Origin: Sphingobacterium thalpophilum
Lineage (GTDB): Bacteria > Bacteroidota > Bacteroidia > Flavobacteriales > Flavobacteriaceae
Reading direction: 5' to 3'
NCBI GenBank assembly: GCA_943325255.2
Contig: CALPOS020000003.1
Span: 1-30,131, forward strand
DNA length: 30,131 bases
Within the stretch, counting starts at the first letter, position 1. Each line of letters opens with the position of its first letter. The notes under the pieces are model-generated. The model made no database searches. It worked only from the letters and a program-made list of their open reading frames with translations, and was not told the DNA's origin. Of this stretch, positions 8,132 through 18,800 are shown one piece after another. The position numbers and the translations under genes are program-made.

Positions 8132-9424
8132 ATGAAATACCACCAAATTGATCGAAATCTCTTCATAAAGAACCGCGCAAAATTTATTGCTCATATGAAG
8201 CCCAATAGTGTGGCGGTTTTTAATTCGAATGACATTTATCCTGTATCCGCAGACAGTAGCTTACCATTTGCGCAACATCGTGACATTTTCTATTTGTCTG
8301 GTGTTGACCAAGAAGAAAGTGTGTTGTTGCTTTTTCCAGACGCGCCGTATGAACACCAACGTGAAATACTATTTTTAAAAGAAACTAGCGAGCATATTGC
8401 GATTTGGGAAGGAGAAAAACTAACCAAAGAGCGTGCTTTTGAAGTGTCTGGAATTCGAACTGTTTACTGGCTGCAAGACTTTCATAAAATTCTAAATGAA
8501 ATGATGACTTATTCTAGCACGATGTATATCAACACCAACGAGCATTATCGTGCAGCTGTAGAAACGGAAACTAGAGAAGATCGATTTGTAAAATGGTGGA
8601 AAGCAAAATACCCTGCGCATCAAGTGGCAAAAAGCAATCCGATTTTACAGCGTTTGCGATCTGTGAAAGAAAGCGAAGAGATCGATTTGATTCAAAAAGC
8701 CTGTAACATCACTGAATTGGGATTTAGACGTTTATTGCCATTTGTAAAGCCAAATGTGACGGAATACGAAATTGAAGCTGAGCTGATTCATGAATTCATT
8801 CGAAATCGATCTAAAGGATTTGCCTACACCCCAATTATCGCTTCTGGAAGTAACGCCAATGTATTACATTATATCGAAAACAACCAACAATGCAAAGCTG
8901 GCGATTTGATATTGCTAGATGTAGCGGCAGAGTATGCCAATTATTCGAGTGACTTGTCGAGAACAATACCTGTTTCTGGAAAATATACAGCGCGTCAAAA
9001 AGCGGTTTATAATGCTGTTCTTCGCGTAAAGAATGAAGCAACAAAAATGCTGACGCCAGGAACATTGTGGAAACAATATCATGTAGAAGTTGGGAAATTA
9101 ATGACATCGGAATTACTTGGATTAGGATTAATTGACAAAGCAGACGTGGCGAATGAAAATCCGGATTGGCCAGCGTATAAAAAATACTTTATGCACGGCA
9201 CTTCGCACCATTTGGGCTTAGACACACATGATTATGGATTATTACATGAGCCAATGAAGGCAAATATGGTTTTTACTGTTGAGCCTGGAATCTACATCCC
9301 TGCAGAAGGATTTGGAATCCGATTAGAAGATAATGTTGTTGTGCAAGAAAAAGGAGAGCCGCTTAATTTGATGAAAAATATTCCAATAGAAGTTGATGAA
9401 ATTGAAAGTTTGATGAATTCCTAA
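8132..9424 (+). CDS. pepP: Xaa-Pro aminopeptidase (aminopeptidase P, M24B)
   Basis: This 430-residue peptidase removes an N-terminal residue that precedes proline and uses two metal ions, usually manganese. The N-terminal creatinase-like domain spans about residues 1-165 and the pita-bread catalytic domain about 175-425. The five metal ligands are present: D263 (LLDVAAEY), D274 (SSDLSRT), H359 (HGTSHHLGLD), E384 (TVEPGIYIP) and E399 (IRLEDN). The HGTSHHLGLDTHDYG segment matches the E. coli PepP signature closely. Length agrees with the family (about 440). The gene has its own promoter; the alpha/beta hydrolase gene that follows 55 bases later may be read from the same transcript. Confidence 0.94.
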   Translation: MKYHQIDRNLFIKNRAKFIAHMKPNSVAVFNSNDIYPVSADSSLPFAQHRDIFYLSGVDQEESVLLLFPDAPYEHQREILFLKETSEHIAIWEGEKLTKERAFEVSGIRTVYWLQDFHKILNEMMTYSSTMYINTNEHYRAAVETETREDRFVKWWKAKYPAHQVAKSNPILQRLRSVKESEEIDLIQKACNITELGFRRLLPFVKPNVTEYEIEAELIHEFIRNRSKGFAYTPIIASGSNANVLHYIENNQQCKAGDLILLDVAAEYANYSSDLSRTIPVSGKYTARQKAVYNAVLRVKNEATKMLTPGTLWKQYHVEVGKLMTSELLGLGLIDKADVANENPDWPAYKKYFMHGTSHHLGLDTHDYGLLHEPMKANMVFTVEPGIYIPAEGFGIRLEDNVVVQEKGEPLNLMKNIPIEVDEIESLMNS

Positions 9425-9479
9425 AGCCAATTATCAGTTTCAAAAGCATTACGTTGATTTGTTCTAAAAATCTTAATTT

Positions 9480-10262
9480 GTGAAAGTCCTATTCTATAAA
9501 AACACAGCGGTTCATTATATTGACATTGGTAAAGGAGCCGCTGTTGTTTTGTTACATGGTTTTCTGGAAAACCAATCGATGTGGAATAATTTTGTTCCTG
9601 AATTATCCCAAAGGAACCGTGTTATTACAGTTGATTTACTTGGGCATGGCGCAACAGAATGTTTGGGTTATGTTCACACTATGGAAGATCAGGCTGATAT
9701 GGTTCATGCTGTTTTAGCAGAATTGAAAATTAGGAAAGCTGTTTTTGTTGGACATTCCATGGGTGGTTATGTGGCTTTGGCTTTTGCTGAATTGTTTCCC
9801 GAGTTTATGAAAGGTTTGATTTTGATGAATTCGGCTTCAAGAGCTGATAGTGAGGAACGAAAAACAAACCGAGATCGCGCCATCAAAACGGTAAAAAAAG
9901 ACTATACTTCATTCGTTCGCCTTTCTATTGCTAATTTGTTTAGCGAAGAAAATCGGACAAAATTAGCAGACGAAATTGAAAAAGTTAAACTTGAAGCACT
10001 AAAAACACCTTTACAAGGAATAATCGCTGCCCTCGAAGGTATGAAAATGAGAAAAGACCGTGAAGTTCTATTGCATGTTACTGCATTTCCAAAAATGTTA
10101 ATTCTCGGCAAGAAAGATGGCGTTTTGAACTATGAAGAAAATGTGAATCAAATCGAAAACACGGATGTGCAGCTACTTTCCTTTCCAGATGGGCATATGA
10201 GCCATATTGAAAATAAAGTAGCAACTTTGACGGCAATTATTGATTTTATTAAGAAAATTTAA
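9480..10262 (+). CDS. Alpha/beta-fold hydrolase
   Basis: This 260-residue soluble hydrolase has the classical triad order. The oxyanion segment is LLHGFLE (residues 24-30), the nucleophile is S93 in GHSMGG, the acid is probably D213 (LGKKDGV) and the base is probably H239 in PDGHMSHIE. The substrate cannot be inferred; the fold covers esterases, lactonases and dehalogenases. The start is a GTG at 9480, chosen because the next ATG would remove the first strands and the oxyanion loop. A sequence one base off the -7 consensus (TTAATTTG, 9473-9480) touches the start codon and is probably coincidental. The gene ends six bases from the converging addB-like gene. Confidence 0.88.
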   Translation: MKVLFYKNTAVHYIDIGKGAAVVLLHGFLENQSMWNNFVPELSQRNRVITVDLLGHGATECLGYVHTMEDQADMVHAVLAELKIRKAVFVGHSMGGYVALAFAELFPEFMKGLILMNSASRADSEERKTNRDRAIKTVKKDYTSFVRLSIANLFSEENRTKLADEIEKVKLEALKTPLQGIIAALEGMKMRKDREVLLHVTAFPKMLILGKKDGVLNYEENVNQIENTDVQLLSFPDGHMSHIENKVATLTAIIDFIKKI

Positions 10263-10268
10263 ACTCTT

Positions 10269-13034
10269 TTATTGTAGCTTTTCCTCAAAAGGGATTTCAG
10301 TGTTGAAAATCTCCTTCAGTAATATTACTATTTCATGGATAAAGTTGCTGATTACTTCGTCATTAATTGTTGAACTTTCATCATTTTCTCCCTTGAAAGT
10401 AAAGGGCAAGAAACCTGATTTTAAATTTTTAAAAGAAATAATTCCTGCTTCAATTTCTTTACCGTTTGCTTCTTCAAAAAACATATAGGCATAAGATAGA
10501 ATTTGAATTATCTTATCGTTTTTAAGCTCAAGTGTTAGTCCATCCCAAGCTTTTAATTTGACATTACTCTTTTCTACTTTTCCGGTTTTATAGTCAATAA
10601 TTCTAATAACACCATCGCGTTCATCGATGCGATCTACATTCCCTTTGATTAAGATTGAAATAGGTAAATCTGGATGTTCGAGCAGGCGTTCATATGTTTT
10701 TTCAATTGCAATAATCTTAATTGCAATTCCTTGCTTAATGCTTTCTAGTTCATGTCGAACAAAATTTTGGACATGGCGTTTTGCCACTTCGAAAGCCAAT
10801 AAATTCCGACCTTTTTTAATTTCGCCCTCTTTGTAGATTAATTTGAACTGCCGCAATACTTCATCATCACTTTCTTTCAAAAAGGACTGCAAAATAAACT
10901 CACTTAAAAATTTACCTTCGTATGGTTTATACAATGTTTTTAGGGTTTCGTGTATAATGGTTCCGAGCGTATTTACTGCAATACTTTCTTCTACTTCTTC
11001 AACTTCTCTAATACGTAAGATTTTTTGAAAGTAAAAATCAATCGGATTTCTGATGTAACTCGTAAGAGAAGAAGGCGAAAAGCCATTAGTTGCTATCTCA
11101 TTTAATCGAGCCATCACAGTTTCCGATTTTGCTATCACCTTTGGTTGATAGGCAACTTCTGGCAAGATTGCATTGTAAATTTCATGAGACAAAGTATGAT
11201 TTGGTCGCGGTTCTATTTCTAGTTGCGTGATAAACCTACTTTTTTCGCCACCATCCAACCCTTCACTATCTGTATTGTAAATCAAAAAGATGTTTTTCGC
11301 TCTTTGCAAAATATGATAAAAATGATAAGAATAAATCGCATCTTTCTCTTTAAATGTAGGCAATCCATATTCTTTTTTGACGTCATAAGGAATGAAAGAA
11401 TTGTTTGATTTCCCAGCAGGAAACTTCCCTTCATTCATAAAGGTGATGATTACCGTTTCAAAATCTAATACCCGGCTTTCTAAAATACCCATTACCTGAA
11501 GTCCATTCAAAGGTTCGCCTTCAAAGGAAACCTCTGCCAAGTCTATTATTTGCTTGTAGACAGAAAACAGAACAGGTAAGGAATTCATGTGTGGATATTG
11601 AATCGAATAAGTAATCAACTTATTTATTGTTTTGAATATGGAGTACAAGAATGTCTTCGCAACTTTTTCTTCCTCATTGTCATTATTAAATTCCTCTTTG
11701 ATCTCTTGAAGAAGTCGAACTATTTTGTTTAAAGCGCCATAAGTGTCGCCTTCCCATTTTTCAAATATTAGATTAAACACTTCTGTTCGAATTTTTTGCA
11801 ATTCAAATAGCTTATCATGAGAAATAAAGGAATAATTGTACGTATTAATAGTTCTCACCAGATTCTTCCCATCAACATAAGGCTCAATCAGCGGATGATT
11901 GAGTACATCCAACACGTCTTTAAAATAGAAAACGTAACTACTTCCCTTTCGGTTTATTGCATTAATGTGCATTCGAAATAACTTCTCTACGAGAATTTGT
12001 GCTGGGTTGTTTTTACTCGAATAACCCATGGTAATATTTAAGCTTTGGACACTTTCTGGTAAAGAATAGAGTAATGGCACTAATAAATTCTCCTCTGCAA
12101 GAATTATGACCACTTTATTTAAGTCATTTTCGGGCTTCTCTTGATTAATTTTCTCAATTATACTTGCAGTAATCTTAGCCTGCCCAACTGATTTTGGAGT
12201 GCCAATAATGTTAATTTCTTTTGATTTCGAAAAATCATTGCTAATCCATTCAAATGGGTTGCTTTTATAGTACTTCCAATTGTTTTTGTATTTTCTAATA
12301 AATAAACCGGCATCATGTGAAGCATCTTGTAACAAGGATTCATCAATATCCCAATAAATTTTCGCTTGATTTGAAACTAAAAGATGTTGAATTATGATTT
12401 CTTCTGCAGCATTTAGCGCATTAAATCCCGCAAACACAATATTCTTGTTGCTGTACAAGTCCCGATCTTGCTCAATTCTGAGTACCGCTTCGCGATATAT
12501 CATCCCCTGGTATCCCTTCTTTTCTTCTAATAAATACTTGTAGAAAGAGGTATAATAATTGGGCAATAATTTCCAAAATTCTAGATGTTTTGTAATAAGC
12601 TCTGTTCTCGCTTCAGCATTCAAAGACCAATGCTCTATTTCCTTTATGTTATCTAGATAGGTAAGTATCTTACTAGGGTCTAATAAATATCGATCTATTT
12701 CATTAAAATCTTGGAGGAGTGTTTTCCCCCAATTGGCAAATACTTCGAACGACTGTGATTCTGAATTTTTTGGTAATTTCAGATATACTTCATAGAATTC
12801 GAAAATCAATTCAATTGGATCGATGAGACGTAGGCCAGATATTTTTTGAACAAGATCTTCAATACTTAATATTTCGGGCAAGAAAACGGGAGTATCTATT
12901 TGTTTCTTTAACGCATCGATTAAAAAGACTTTTGCTCTCTTATTAGGCAGAACAATAATAGTAGTTGATAGTGAATCGTGGTAGTTGTGAATCACTGTTT
13001 CTGCAATCTTTTCAAGAAATGAGGTGTTTGTCAT
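10269..13034 (-). CDS. addB: AddB-like PD-(D/E)XK nuclease family protein
   Basis: This 921-residue protein is the probable second subunit of an AddAB/RexAB-type enzyme that processes double-strand DNA ends for recombination. The C-terminal RecB-family nuclease is clear: H695 (GTIIHET), D801 (GNVDRID) and D814/K816 (IIDYKTG), with QILSYAYMFF following. The N-terminal helicase-like half has no Walker A motif: the place where it would be expected reads TTIIVLPNKRAKVFL. The conserved segment that in B. subtilis AddB carries a cluster cysteine (CP..F) here reads YIRNPIDFYF, with N663 in place of Cys. By eye the protein has no cysteine at all, so it cannot bind the AddB 4Fe-4S cluster. Its partner candidate, the AddA-like gene, lies upstream on the same strand beyond ompA and kbl. 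Confidence 0.85.
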   Translation of the reverse strand: MTNTSFLEKIAETVIHNYHDSLSTTIIVLPNKRAKVFLIDALKKQIDTPVFLPEILSIEDLVQKISGLRLIDPIELIFEFYEVYLKLPKNSESQSFEVFANWGKTLLQDFNEIDRYLLDPSKILTYLDNIKEIEHWSLNAEARTELITKHLEFWKLLPNYYTSFYKYLLEEKKGYQGMIYREAVLRIEQDRDLYSNKNIVFAGFNALNAAEEIIIQHLLVSNQAKIYWDIDESLLQDASHDAGLFIRKYKNNWKYYKSNPFEWISNDFSKSKEINIIGTPKSVGQAKITASIIEKINQEKPENDLNKVVIILAEENLLVPLLYSLPESVQSLNITMGYSSKNNPAQILVEKLFRMHINAINRKGSSYVFYFKDVLDVLNHPLIEPYVDGKNLVRTINTYNYSFISHDKLFELQKIRTEVFNLIFEKWEGDTYGALNKIVRLLQEIKEEFNNDNEEEKVAKTFLYSIFKTINKLITYSIQYPHMNSLPVLFSVYKQIIDLAEVSFEGEPLNGLQVMGILESRVLDFETVIITFMNEGKFPAGKSNNSFIPYDVKKEYGLPTFKEKDAIYSYHFYHILQRAKNIFLIYNTDSEGLDGGEKSRFITQLEIEPRPNHTLSHEIYNAILPEVAYQPKVIAKSETVMARLNEIATNGFSPSSLTSYIRNPIDFYFQKILRIREVEEVEESIAVNTLGTIIHETLKTLYKPYEGKFLSEFILQSFLKESDDEVLRQFKLIYKEGEIKKGRNLLAFEVAKRHVQNFVRHELESIKQGIAIKIIAIEKTYERLLEHPDLPISILIKGNVDRIDERDGVIRIIDYKTGKVEKSNVKLKAWDGLTLELKNDKIIQILSYAYMFFEEANGKEIEAGIISFKNLKSGFLPFTFKGENDESSTINDEVISNFIHEIVILLKEIFNTEIPFEEKLQ

Positions 13035-13046
13035 TTTATAAATATA

Positions 13047-13076
13047 AAAAAAACGTCTCGAAATATCGAGACGTTT
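13047..13076 (-). terminator. Intrinsic terminator of the ompA-like gene
   Basis: The arms AAACGTCTCGA (13051-13061) and TCGAGACGTTT (13066-13076) pair perfectly over eleven bases around a four-base loop. On the minus strand a run of T follows (13047-13053). It starts 22 bases after the ompA-like stop and just before the addB-like start, so addB depends on read-through or a promoter I could not find. Confidence 0.9.
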
Positions 13077-13098
13077 AATAAAAATATTGTCTAAGAAA

Positions 13099-14505
13099 TT
13101 ATTTCACTAAATTCACTTCAACTCTTCTGTTGTTAGCTTTACCTGCTTTAGTTTTATTACTATCGATAGGCTTAGTTTCACCATAACCTGCAGAAGTTAA
13201 TCTTCCTTCAGCAATTCCATTAGTTACTAAATAATCTTTAACTGCTTTAGCTCTTTCTTCTGATAATTTTTGGTTTGTTGCATCTTTACCATCACTATCT
13301 GTATGTCCTTCAATACTAAATTTAGAATCTGGATATTCTTTCAAAATAGCAGTAATAGATTGTAATACAGGAAATGTTTGTTGTTGGAAACTTGATTTGC
13401 CAGAGTTAAACAAGATTGTTTTTGCGTAAGCATTCAATTTGTTTACTTGTTCTTCAGAAATTTCCGGACAACCTTTATTAGCAACAGTACCTTTTACATC
13501 AACACATTTGTCATCTTTATCTAACACTCCATCTCCGTCAGTATCAGGCCATGGGCAACCGCCATTTTCTTTTGGTCCTTTAACTTGAGGACATTTGTCA
13601 TCTTTATCTGCGATACCATCACCGTCTGCATCAGGGCAACCATTCAAAGATTTTGGACCTGCAACCTCTGGACAAGCATCATCTTTATCAGCAATACCGT
13701 CTCCGTCAGTATCAGGACATCCTTGGAATTCTGCTAAACCAGGAACATCTGGGCAAGAATCACTTCCGTCAATTATACCATCTCCGTCCGTATCAGGACA
13801 ACCTTTAAATTGCTTAAGACCCGCTACTTCTGGACAAGCATCGTCTTTATCATAAATTCCGTCACCGTCTGTATCTTTACCTCCAAATTTAAAGGTCAAA
13901 CCTGCAAAATGTTGCATATGAGAAGGAACATTTTGTTCTGGGATTCTAGCATCAGTATCAAATGAGTACTTGTATGTTGATTGAAAGGATAAACCTACCA
14001 TTTCAGTAAACCAGAAAGTCAATCCAAATCCACCATTAGCAGTTCCAAAACTTGCGTCCCCCATAGATGCATAACCCCCACCAATATTAATAGATGGATC
14101 GATTACTTTCCAACCAAACATATTTGCGAAACTATATTTGATAACACCATCAGCTGCATAGTAGCTTAAATCTCCAGGGTTAACAACTGGATAATCTCCA
14201 GGGATAGTTAATCTAGGCTCTACCCATCTTTTAATTCTGTTTACAGATCCAGTAATACCAAATGAAAAACTTCCTCCAACATTTCTAGAAACGTTAATAT
14301 ACGACACAGAAGGAAGAATATTCCAATTGTCATTTACGTTGAAATACTGAGAAAACTGATCTTCCACTTTAGTAGCTGCGCTAACTCTAGTGTCTACGGC
14401 GTTTGTCCCGAAGGAAATCGCCCATGGGTTGTTACTATCTTGTGCTTGTGAACTTAGTCCAGTAAACATTAACACAGCAGCAAATAATTTGTTAAGATGT
14501 TTCAT
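13099..14505 (-). CDS. OmpA-family outer-membrane protein with thrombospondin type 3 repeats
   Basis: This 468-residue protein anchors the outer membrane to peptidoglycan. A signal peptide covers residues 1-21 (likely cut after SSQA). A beta-barrel-like domain rich in aromatic and glycine residues follows to about 207. Five calcium-binding type 3 repeats start with DTDGDG or DADGDG at 211, 238, 265, 292 and 321, each with CP-type cysteines. The OmpA C-terminal domain (about 355-468) has the diaminopimelate-binding pair D403 (EGHTDSDG) and R418 (LSEERA). It resembles the abundant flavobacterial OmpA-like proteins. It has its own promoter and strong terminator, so it is probably a highly expressed single-gene unit between kbl and addB. 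Confidence 0.94.
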   Translation of the reverse strand: MKHLNKLFAAVLMFTGLSSQAQDSNNPWAISFGTNAVDTRVSAATKVEDQFSQYFNVNDNWNILPSVSYINVSRNVGGSFSFGITGSVNRIKRWVEPRLTIPGDYPVVNPGDLSYYAADGVIKYSFANMFGWKVIDPSINIGGGYASMGDASFGTANGGFGLTFWFTEMVGLSFQSTYKYSFDTDARIPEQNVPSHMQHFAGLTFKFGGKDTDGDGIYDKDDACPEVAGLKQFKGCPDTDGDGIIDGSDSCPDVPGLAEFQGCPDTDGDGIADKDDACPEVAGPKSLNGCPDADGDGIADKDDKCPQVKGPKENGGCPWPDTDGDGVLDKDDKCVDVKGTVANKGCPEISEEQVNKLNAYAKTILFNSGKSSFQQQTFPVLQSITAILKEYPDSKFSIEGHTDSDGKDATNQKLSEERAKAVKDYLVTNGIAEGRLTSAGYGETKPIDSNKTKAGKANNRRVEVNLVK

Positions 14506-14540
14506 ACTTTGATTTTGTTAGATTACAATATTTTGTTAGG

Positions 14541-14570
14541 CAAAAGTAATGCGTAATTTTATAACTACAA
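14541..14570 (-). promoter_or_regulatory. Promoter of the ompA-like gene
   Basis: On the minus strand the order is TTG (14568-14570), a 19-base spacer, then TACTTTTG (14541-14548), a full match to the consensus. The predicted start near 14537 gives a leader of about 31 bases. Confidence 0.8.
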
Positions 14571-14617
14571 AATGAAATGTTAAAAAAAAAGCAACTAATA
14601 ACCTAGTGAACTGCCGT

Positions 14618-15811
14618 TTACAGCACATTTAACATTTTCCCGACTTCAGAAAATGCTGTGATCGCTTGATCAATCTGTTCTTTGGTATGGGCTGCGGAGA
14701 GCTGAACCCTGATTCTTGCCTTGTCTTTTGGGACAACTGGAAAAAAGAAACCAATGACATATATACCTCTTTTCAGCAGTTCATTAGCCATTTCTTGTGA
14801 CAATTTAGCATCATACAACATGACAGGAACGATGGCAGAATCCCCATCAATAATATCAAAGCCAACTTTCTTAATTTCCTCTTTAAAGTACTTTGTGTTC
14901 CATTCCAGTCGATCTCGCAAAGTGGTTTCCTTTTCTAATAATTCGAAAATTTTTATCGACGCCCCCACTATTGCAGGAGCTAATGAATTTGAAAACAAGT
15001 AAGGCCGTGATCTTTGTCTTAAGATTTCAATAATTTCTTTCTTTGCTGTGGTATAACCTCCCATTGCTCCCCCCAAGGCTTTTCCTAGCGTGCCCGTAAT
15101 AATGTCAACTCTCCCCATTACACCTTTAGCTTCTAGGGTTCCTTTTCCTGTTGCTCCTATAAACCCTGCGGCATGGCATTCATCTACCATAACCAAAGCA
15201 TCATACTTATCAGCTAAATCACAAATTTTTTCTAATGGGGCAACAACTCCATCCATGGAAAACACCCCGTCGGTAACAATTAGCTTAAATCGTGAACCCT
15301 GCAAATTTGCTTGAATCAACTGCTCTTCCAAGTCTTGCATATCGCAGTTATTGTATCGGTATCTTTTTGCTTTACATAATCTAACGCCATCAATAATTGA
15401 GGCATGGTTCAAACTGTCAGAAATTATAGCATCATTTTCATTAAATAATGGCTCAAAGACACCTCCATTAGCATCAAATGCGGCAGCATAAAGTATGGTG
15501 TCTTCTGTGCCGTAAAATTGTGCTATTCTTTTCTCAAGCACCTTATGAATGTCTTGCGTCCCGCATATAAAACGAACTGAAGACATTCCGAAACCATGAG
15601 AGTCAAGAGTGTCTTTAGCTGCCTGAATAACTTCTGGATGAGAAGATAGACCTAAATAATTGTTTGCGCAAAAATTAAGCACTGTTTCGCCAGTTTCAAT
15701 TTTTATTTCCGCTCCTTGAGGTGAAGTAATAATTCGTTCTTTTTTGAAAAGCCCATTGCTTTCAATTGTTTCGAGCTCTAATTCAAGGTATTCTTTTATT
15801 TTTCCGTACAT
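14618..15811 (-). CDS. kbl: Glycine C-acetyltransferase (2-amino-3-ketobutyrate CoA ligase)
   Basis: This 397-residue pyridoxal-phosphate enzyme cleaves 2-amino-3-oxobutyrate with CoA into glycine and acetyl-CoA in threonine breakdown. It is an alpha-oxoamine synthase; the cofactor lysine is K244 in GTLGKALGGAMGGY, at the same position as in E. coli Kbl. Other family signatures are NNYLGLSSHP (residues 50-59), VRFICGTQDIH (79-89), SDSLNHASIIDG (131-142) and MVDECHAAGFIG (208-219). Serine palmitoyltransferase and KAPA synthase are relatives; the full-length match to the E. coli enzyme favours Kbl. It begins ten bases after the addA-like stop, so it is probably on the same transcript. No threonine dehydrogenase gene is adjacent. 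Confidence 0.93.
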   Translation of the reverse strand: MYGKIKEYLELELETIESNGLFKKERIITSPQGAEIKIETGETVLNFCANNYLGLSSHPEVIQAAKDTLDSHGFGMSSVRFICGTQDIHKVLEKRIAQFYGTEDTILYAAAFDANGGVFEPLFNENDAIISDSLNHASIIDGVRLCKAKRYRYNNCDMQDLEEQLIQANLQGSRFKLIVTDGVFSMDGVVAPLEKICDLADKYDALVMVDECHAAGFIGATGKGTLEAKGVMGRVDIITGTLGKALGGAMGGYTTAKKEIIEILRQRSRPYLFSNSLAPAIVGASIKIFELLEKETTLRDRLEWNTKYFKEEIKKVGFDIIDGDSAIVPVMLYDAKLSQEMANELLKRGIYVIGFFFPVVPKDKARIRVQLSAAHTKEQIDQAITAFSEVGKMLNVL

Positions 15812-15821
15812 TTTTGATATT

Positions 15822-18800
15822 TTAAAATTGAACTATTTCTGTTTTTTCTCCAATATAAATTAAAGTTCTTGCTACCACTTTAAAATTCATTTTTTCCAAA
15901 ACATTCTGATAATTCTCCAATTGCACTTTATGCTTATCAGAATGAATTCCTGTTTTGTAATCTAATAAAAAGACCTCATTTAATGAAGTAATTACTATTC
16001 TATCAGGCTTTACTGTTTTCCCTTCGTTCTGTATGATCGTTTGTTCATTATAAATTGTATTGTCTCGTGAGTAATAAATACGTAAATCATCATGATTAAT
16101 TATGTCGGCGATGGTTTTCTGCACCGCTACTTTTTGATTTATGTTTATCAAACCTGTTTCTAGAGCGTGTGTAATAGCAAAGCTAACATCGTCTTCATAA
16201 ACAATTTCTGACAGTATTTCGTGTATTATATTACCGTACTCAATTGCAGACTTCTGAGAAGTTCCCCACAATAATGCTTCATTTTGTGCAATCTTGACAC
16301 TTCTTGGATTAAATCTACTAGAAACCGAAACAATTTCATTTTTGTTTGAAGACAGCACTTCATCTTTCAATCTCTTTTCATTATGTCCAAAATAATACTG
16401 CAATTTTTGCTCTTCGAAAATATTACTATCCTGTAAGAATTTCACAAAAAAGGAAGCCATATTATACGGATAATTACCATCCTTCTTTTGTCGAACAAAT
16501 GTAGAAATAACAAATAACTGCTCCTCAGCTCTTGTCAATGCAACATAAAGTATGTTGATGTTATCGAGTAATTCCTCTTCTCTTTGTTTCTCGTAGATAC
16601 TTATCGCTTCCTTTCCAAAATTTTCAATCGCTCTACTATTGTCAACTAATGCTCTCGGCATGCCAAAATCATCCGCTAAATCTTTAATCCAAATCTTATC
16701 TTTTGGTTTTCTTTCATAGTCTTCATCTGCAAATGGAATTATTACAACGGGGAATTCGAGTCCTTTTGATTTATGAATTGTTAGAATTCTGACAGCATTA
16801 TCGCCCTCTGGCGACGGAATGCTATATTTGCCGCAGTTCTTTTCCCAAAAAATAAGAAAGTCGGAAATGCCTGCTTGTCGATGATAATCTCGCTCTAAAA
16901 CCAGATCGAGAAAACATTGTAGATAAATATTGCAATTATTATCAGGAATAAGTCGAAACAAAATAAGCTCTACCACCTCGTACAAGGATTTCCGTCTTAA
17001 GTCCTTAAATGTAATTGATATGTCAAATTCAAGCAACCACGCTTCAAGATCGATTTCTCTTTGACATTCCATCCCTTTCAAAATAAAATCATGTCTAGAA
17101 TGCTCTTCCTGGTTTTTAGATGCAAGGTAATAGAGAAAATTAGCCCTGGCTTCAAGGTTATCTTGATTGTATAGGTACCCTAAGATGTTTACAATAAACT
17201 GAACATCTTCCGAATTTGAAACCAATAATGTTTCTGATGAAATAATGGGCACATTACTCCTCGATAAATAATGGGCAATTTGTACCCCTTGAGATCTTTT
17301 CCTTGTAAGAATAGCAATTTCGCTATATTGGAAGCCATTTGCGATAACTTCTCCTATCTTGTTTAAAGTCATTTTACAAAACAACGCATCTCGATCTAAT
17401 TCTTCTTCAGCATCAAAATTCAAGTCCTCTTCAATTTTTGAATTAAGAAAAGTCAAATCAACGTAGCCACCTTTCCTGCTATTGGCAAATTGATAGCTAT
17501 GGTTTTCATATAAGTCTTGATAGTCGGAATTCCGAAACTCCTTTGATAAAAATCGAAAAAAATTGTTGTTAAAATCAACAATCTGAAAACAACTCCTGTA
17601 ATTAGTATCTAAATGAAAAACTGCCTTGTCTGGATTATGAAAAGGATTTTCATTCTTGCCAAGTGCAATAAATTGCTCTGCTTTTCCTCCGCGCCATCGA
17701 TATATCGACTGCTTTGGATCTCCCACTATTAATAAAGTGCCCTTTTCTCCTGATGAAAATTCTGTGGCTAGCGCATTGTCGATAAGTGGAATCAGATTTT
17801 TCCACTGCATTTCGGAGGTGTCTTGAAATTCATCAATAAAAAAATGATGGTACTTCTCTCCTAATTTTTCATAAATAAATGGCGCTGGTTGATTTTGAAT
17901 CTCGTTATAAATTAGCGTGTTGAATTCAGAAATTGACAACACGTTTTGTTCGCTTTGAATTCTCGCCAGCTCCTTTGAAATTGTATTTAATAATGATAAA
18001 GGTGTAATGTTTTTCAGAAATGCCTCATAAAATTCAATTTTTTCAAAATTAGAATACACTTCTTTTAATAGTAAAAGTAATTCTGGTAATATTGCTTCTA
18101 TTGCTTCTCGATCGGTGGCCGACTTATTAATTTGCACATCGCTTTCTTGATAAAATTTCTTGTTTTCCAATCTATATTTACCTTCATTAATGGCAATCAA
18201 ATGATTCGGGAAAGTTCCTCTAGAAAATGATTTTAAATCAATATTATTTGAAACAATTAATTCTATTGCAGATGCACCAAGAACTTTGTTTTGAGATTCT
18301 AAATCCCTTTTCGCAATCTTTATTTTTTGGCGTACTTCGACAAAATCTTGGATAGATTTGTCCTTAAGTTCGTTGATAGGCTCTTTATTATTTTCATTAT
18401 AAACAAGTTTGCTTATTTCAAGTATTTCCCTTGTTACGTCCCAAGATTTATCATCATCTATTTTTCCTAATGTGAAATCAATTAAAAGATTGGTAATCGT
18501 TTCGTTTTCACCAACCTGTGAGACTATCGCATCTACTGCTTCTGACAACAATATATCAGTATCTAGAGTGACTTCAAATGTACTTGATAAATTGAGGTCG
18601 TGGGCAAATGCTCGAATAACTTTGTGCGTAAATTTGTCAATAGTCAAAATATCAAATGCCGCATAATTATGAACTAAGTGCTTTATAGTTTGCTTGGATT
18701 TTAGCTTAAGTTGAGTAGTTGAAATCTTAGTCTCTAAAGATATTTCGTTCAATAAGCGTAACGGTTTCTCCGCTGTGTTTTCCTTTGAGAATTCATACAA

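Noticed and set aside
9473..9480. TTAATTTG as a promoter of the alpha/beta hydrolase gene
   Set aside because: It differs from the consensus at one base and would start transcription inside the coding sequence.
13595..13855. Plus-strand open frame and periodic DNA repeats, at first sight a repeat array
   Set aside because: The periodicity is that of the calcium-binding type 3 repeats of the OmpA-like protein; unit lengths and sequences vary, so it is not a CRISPR array.
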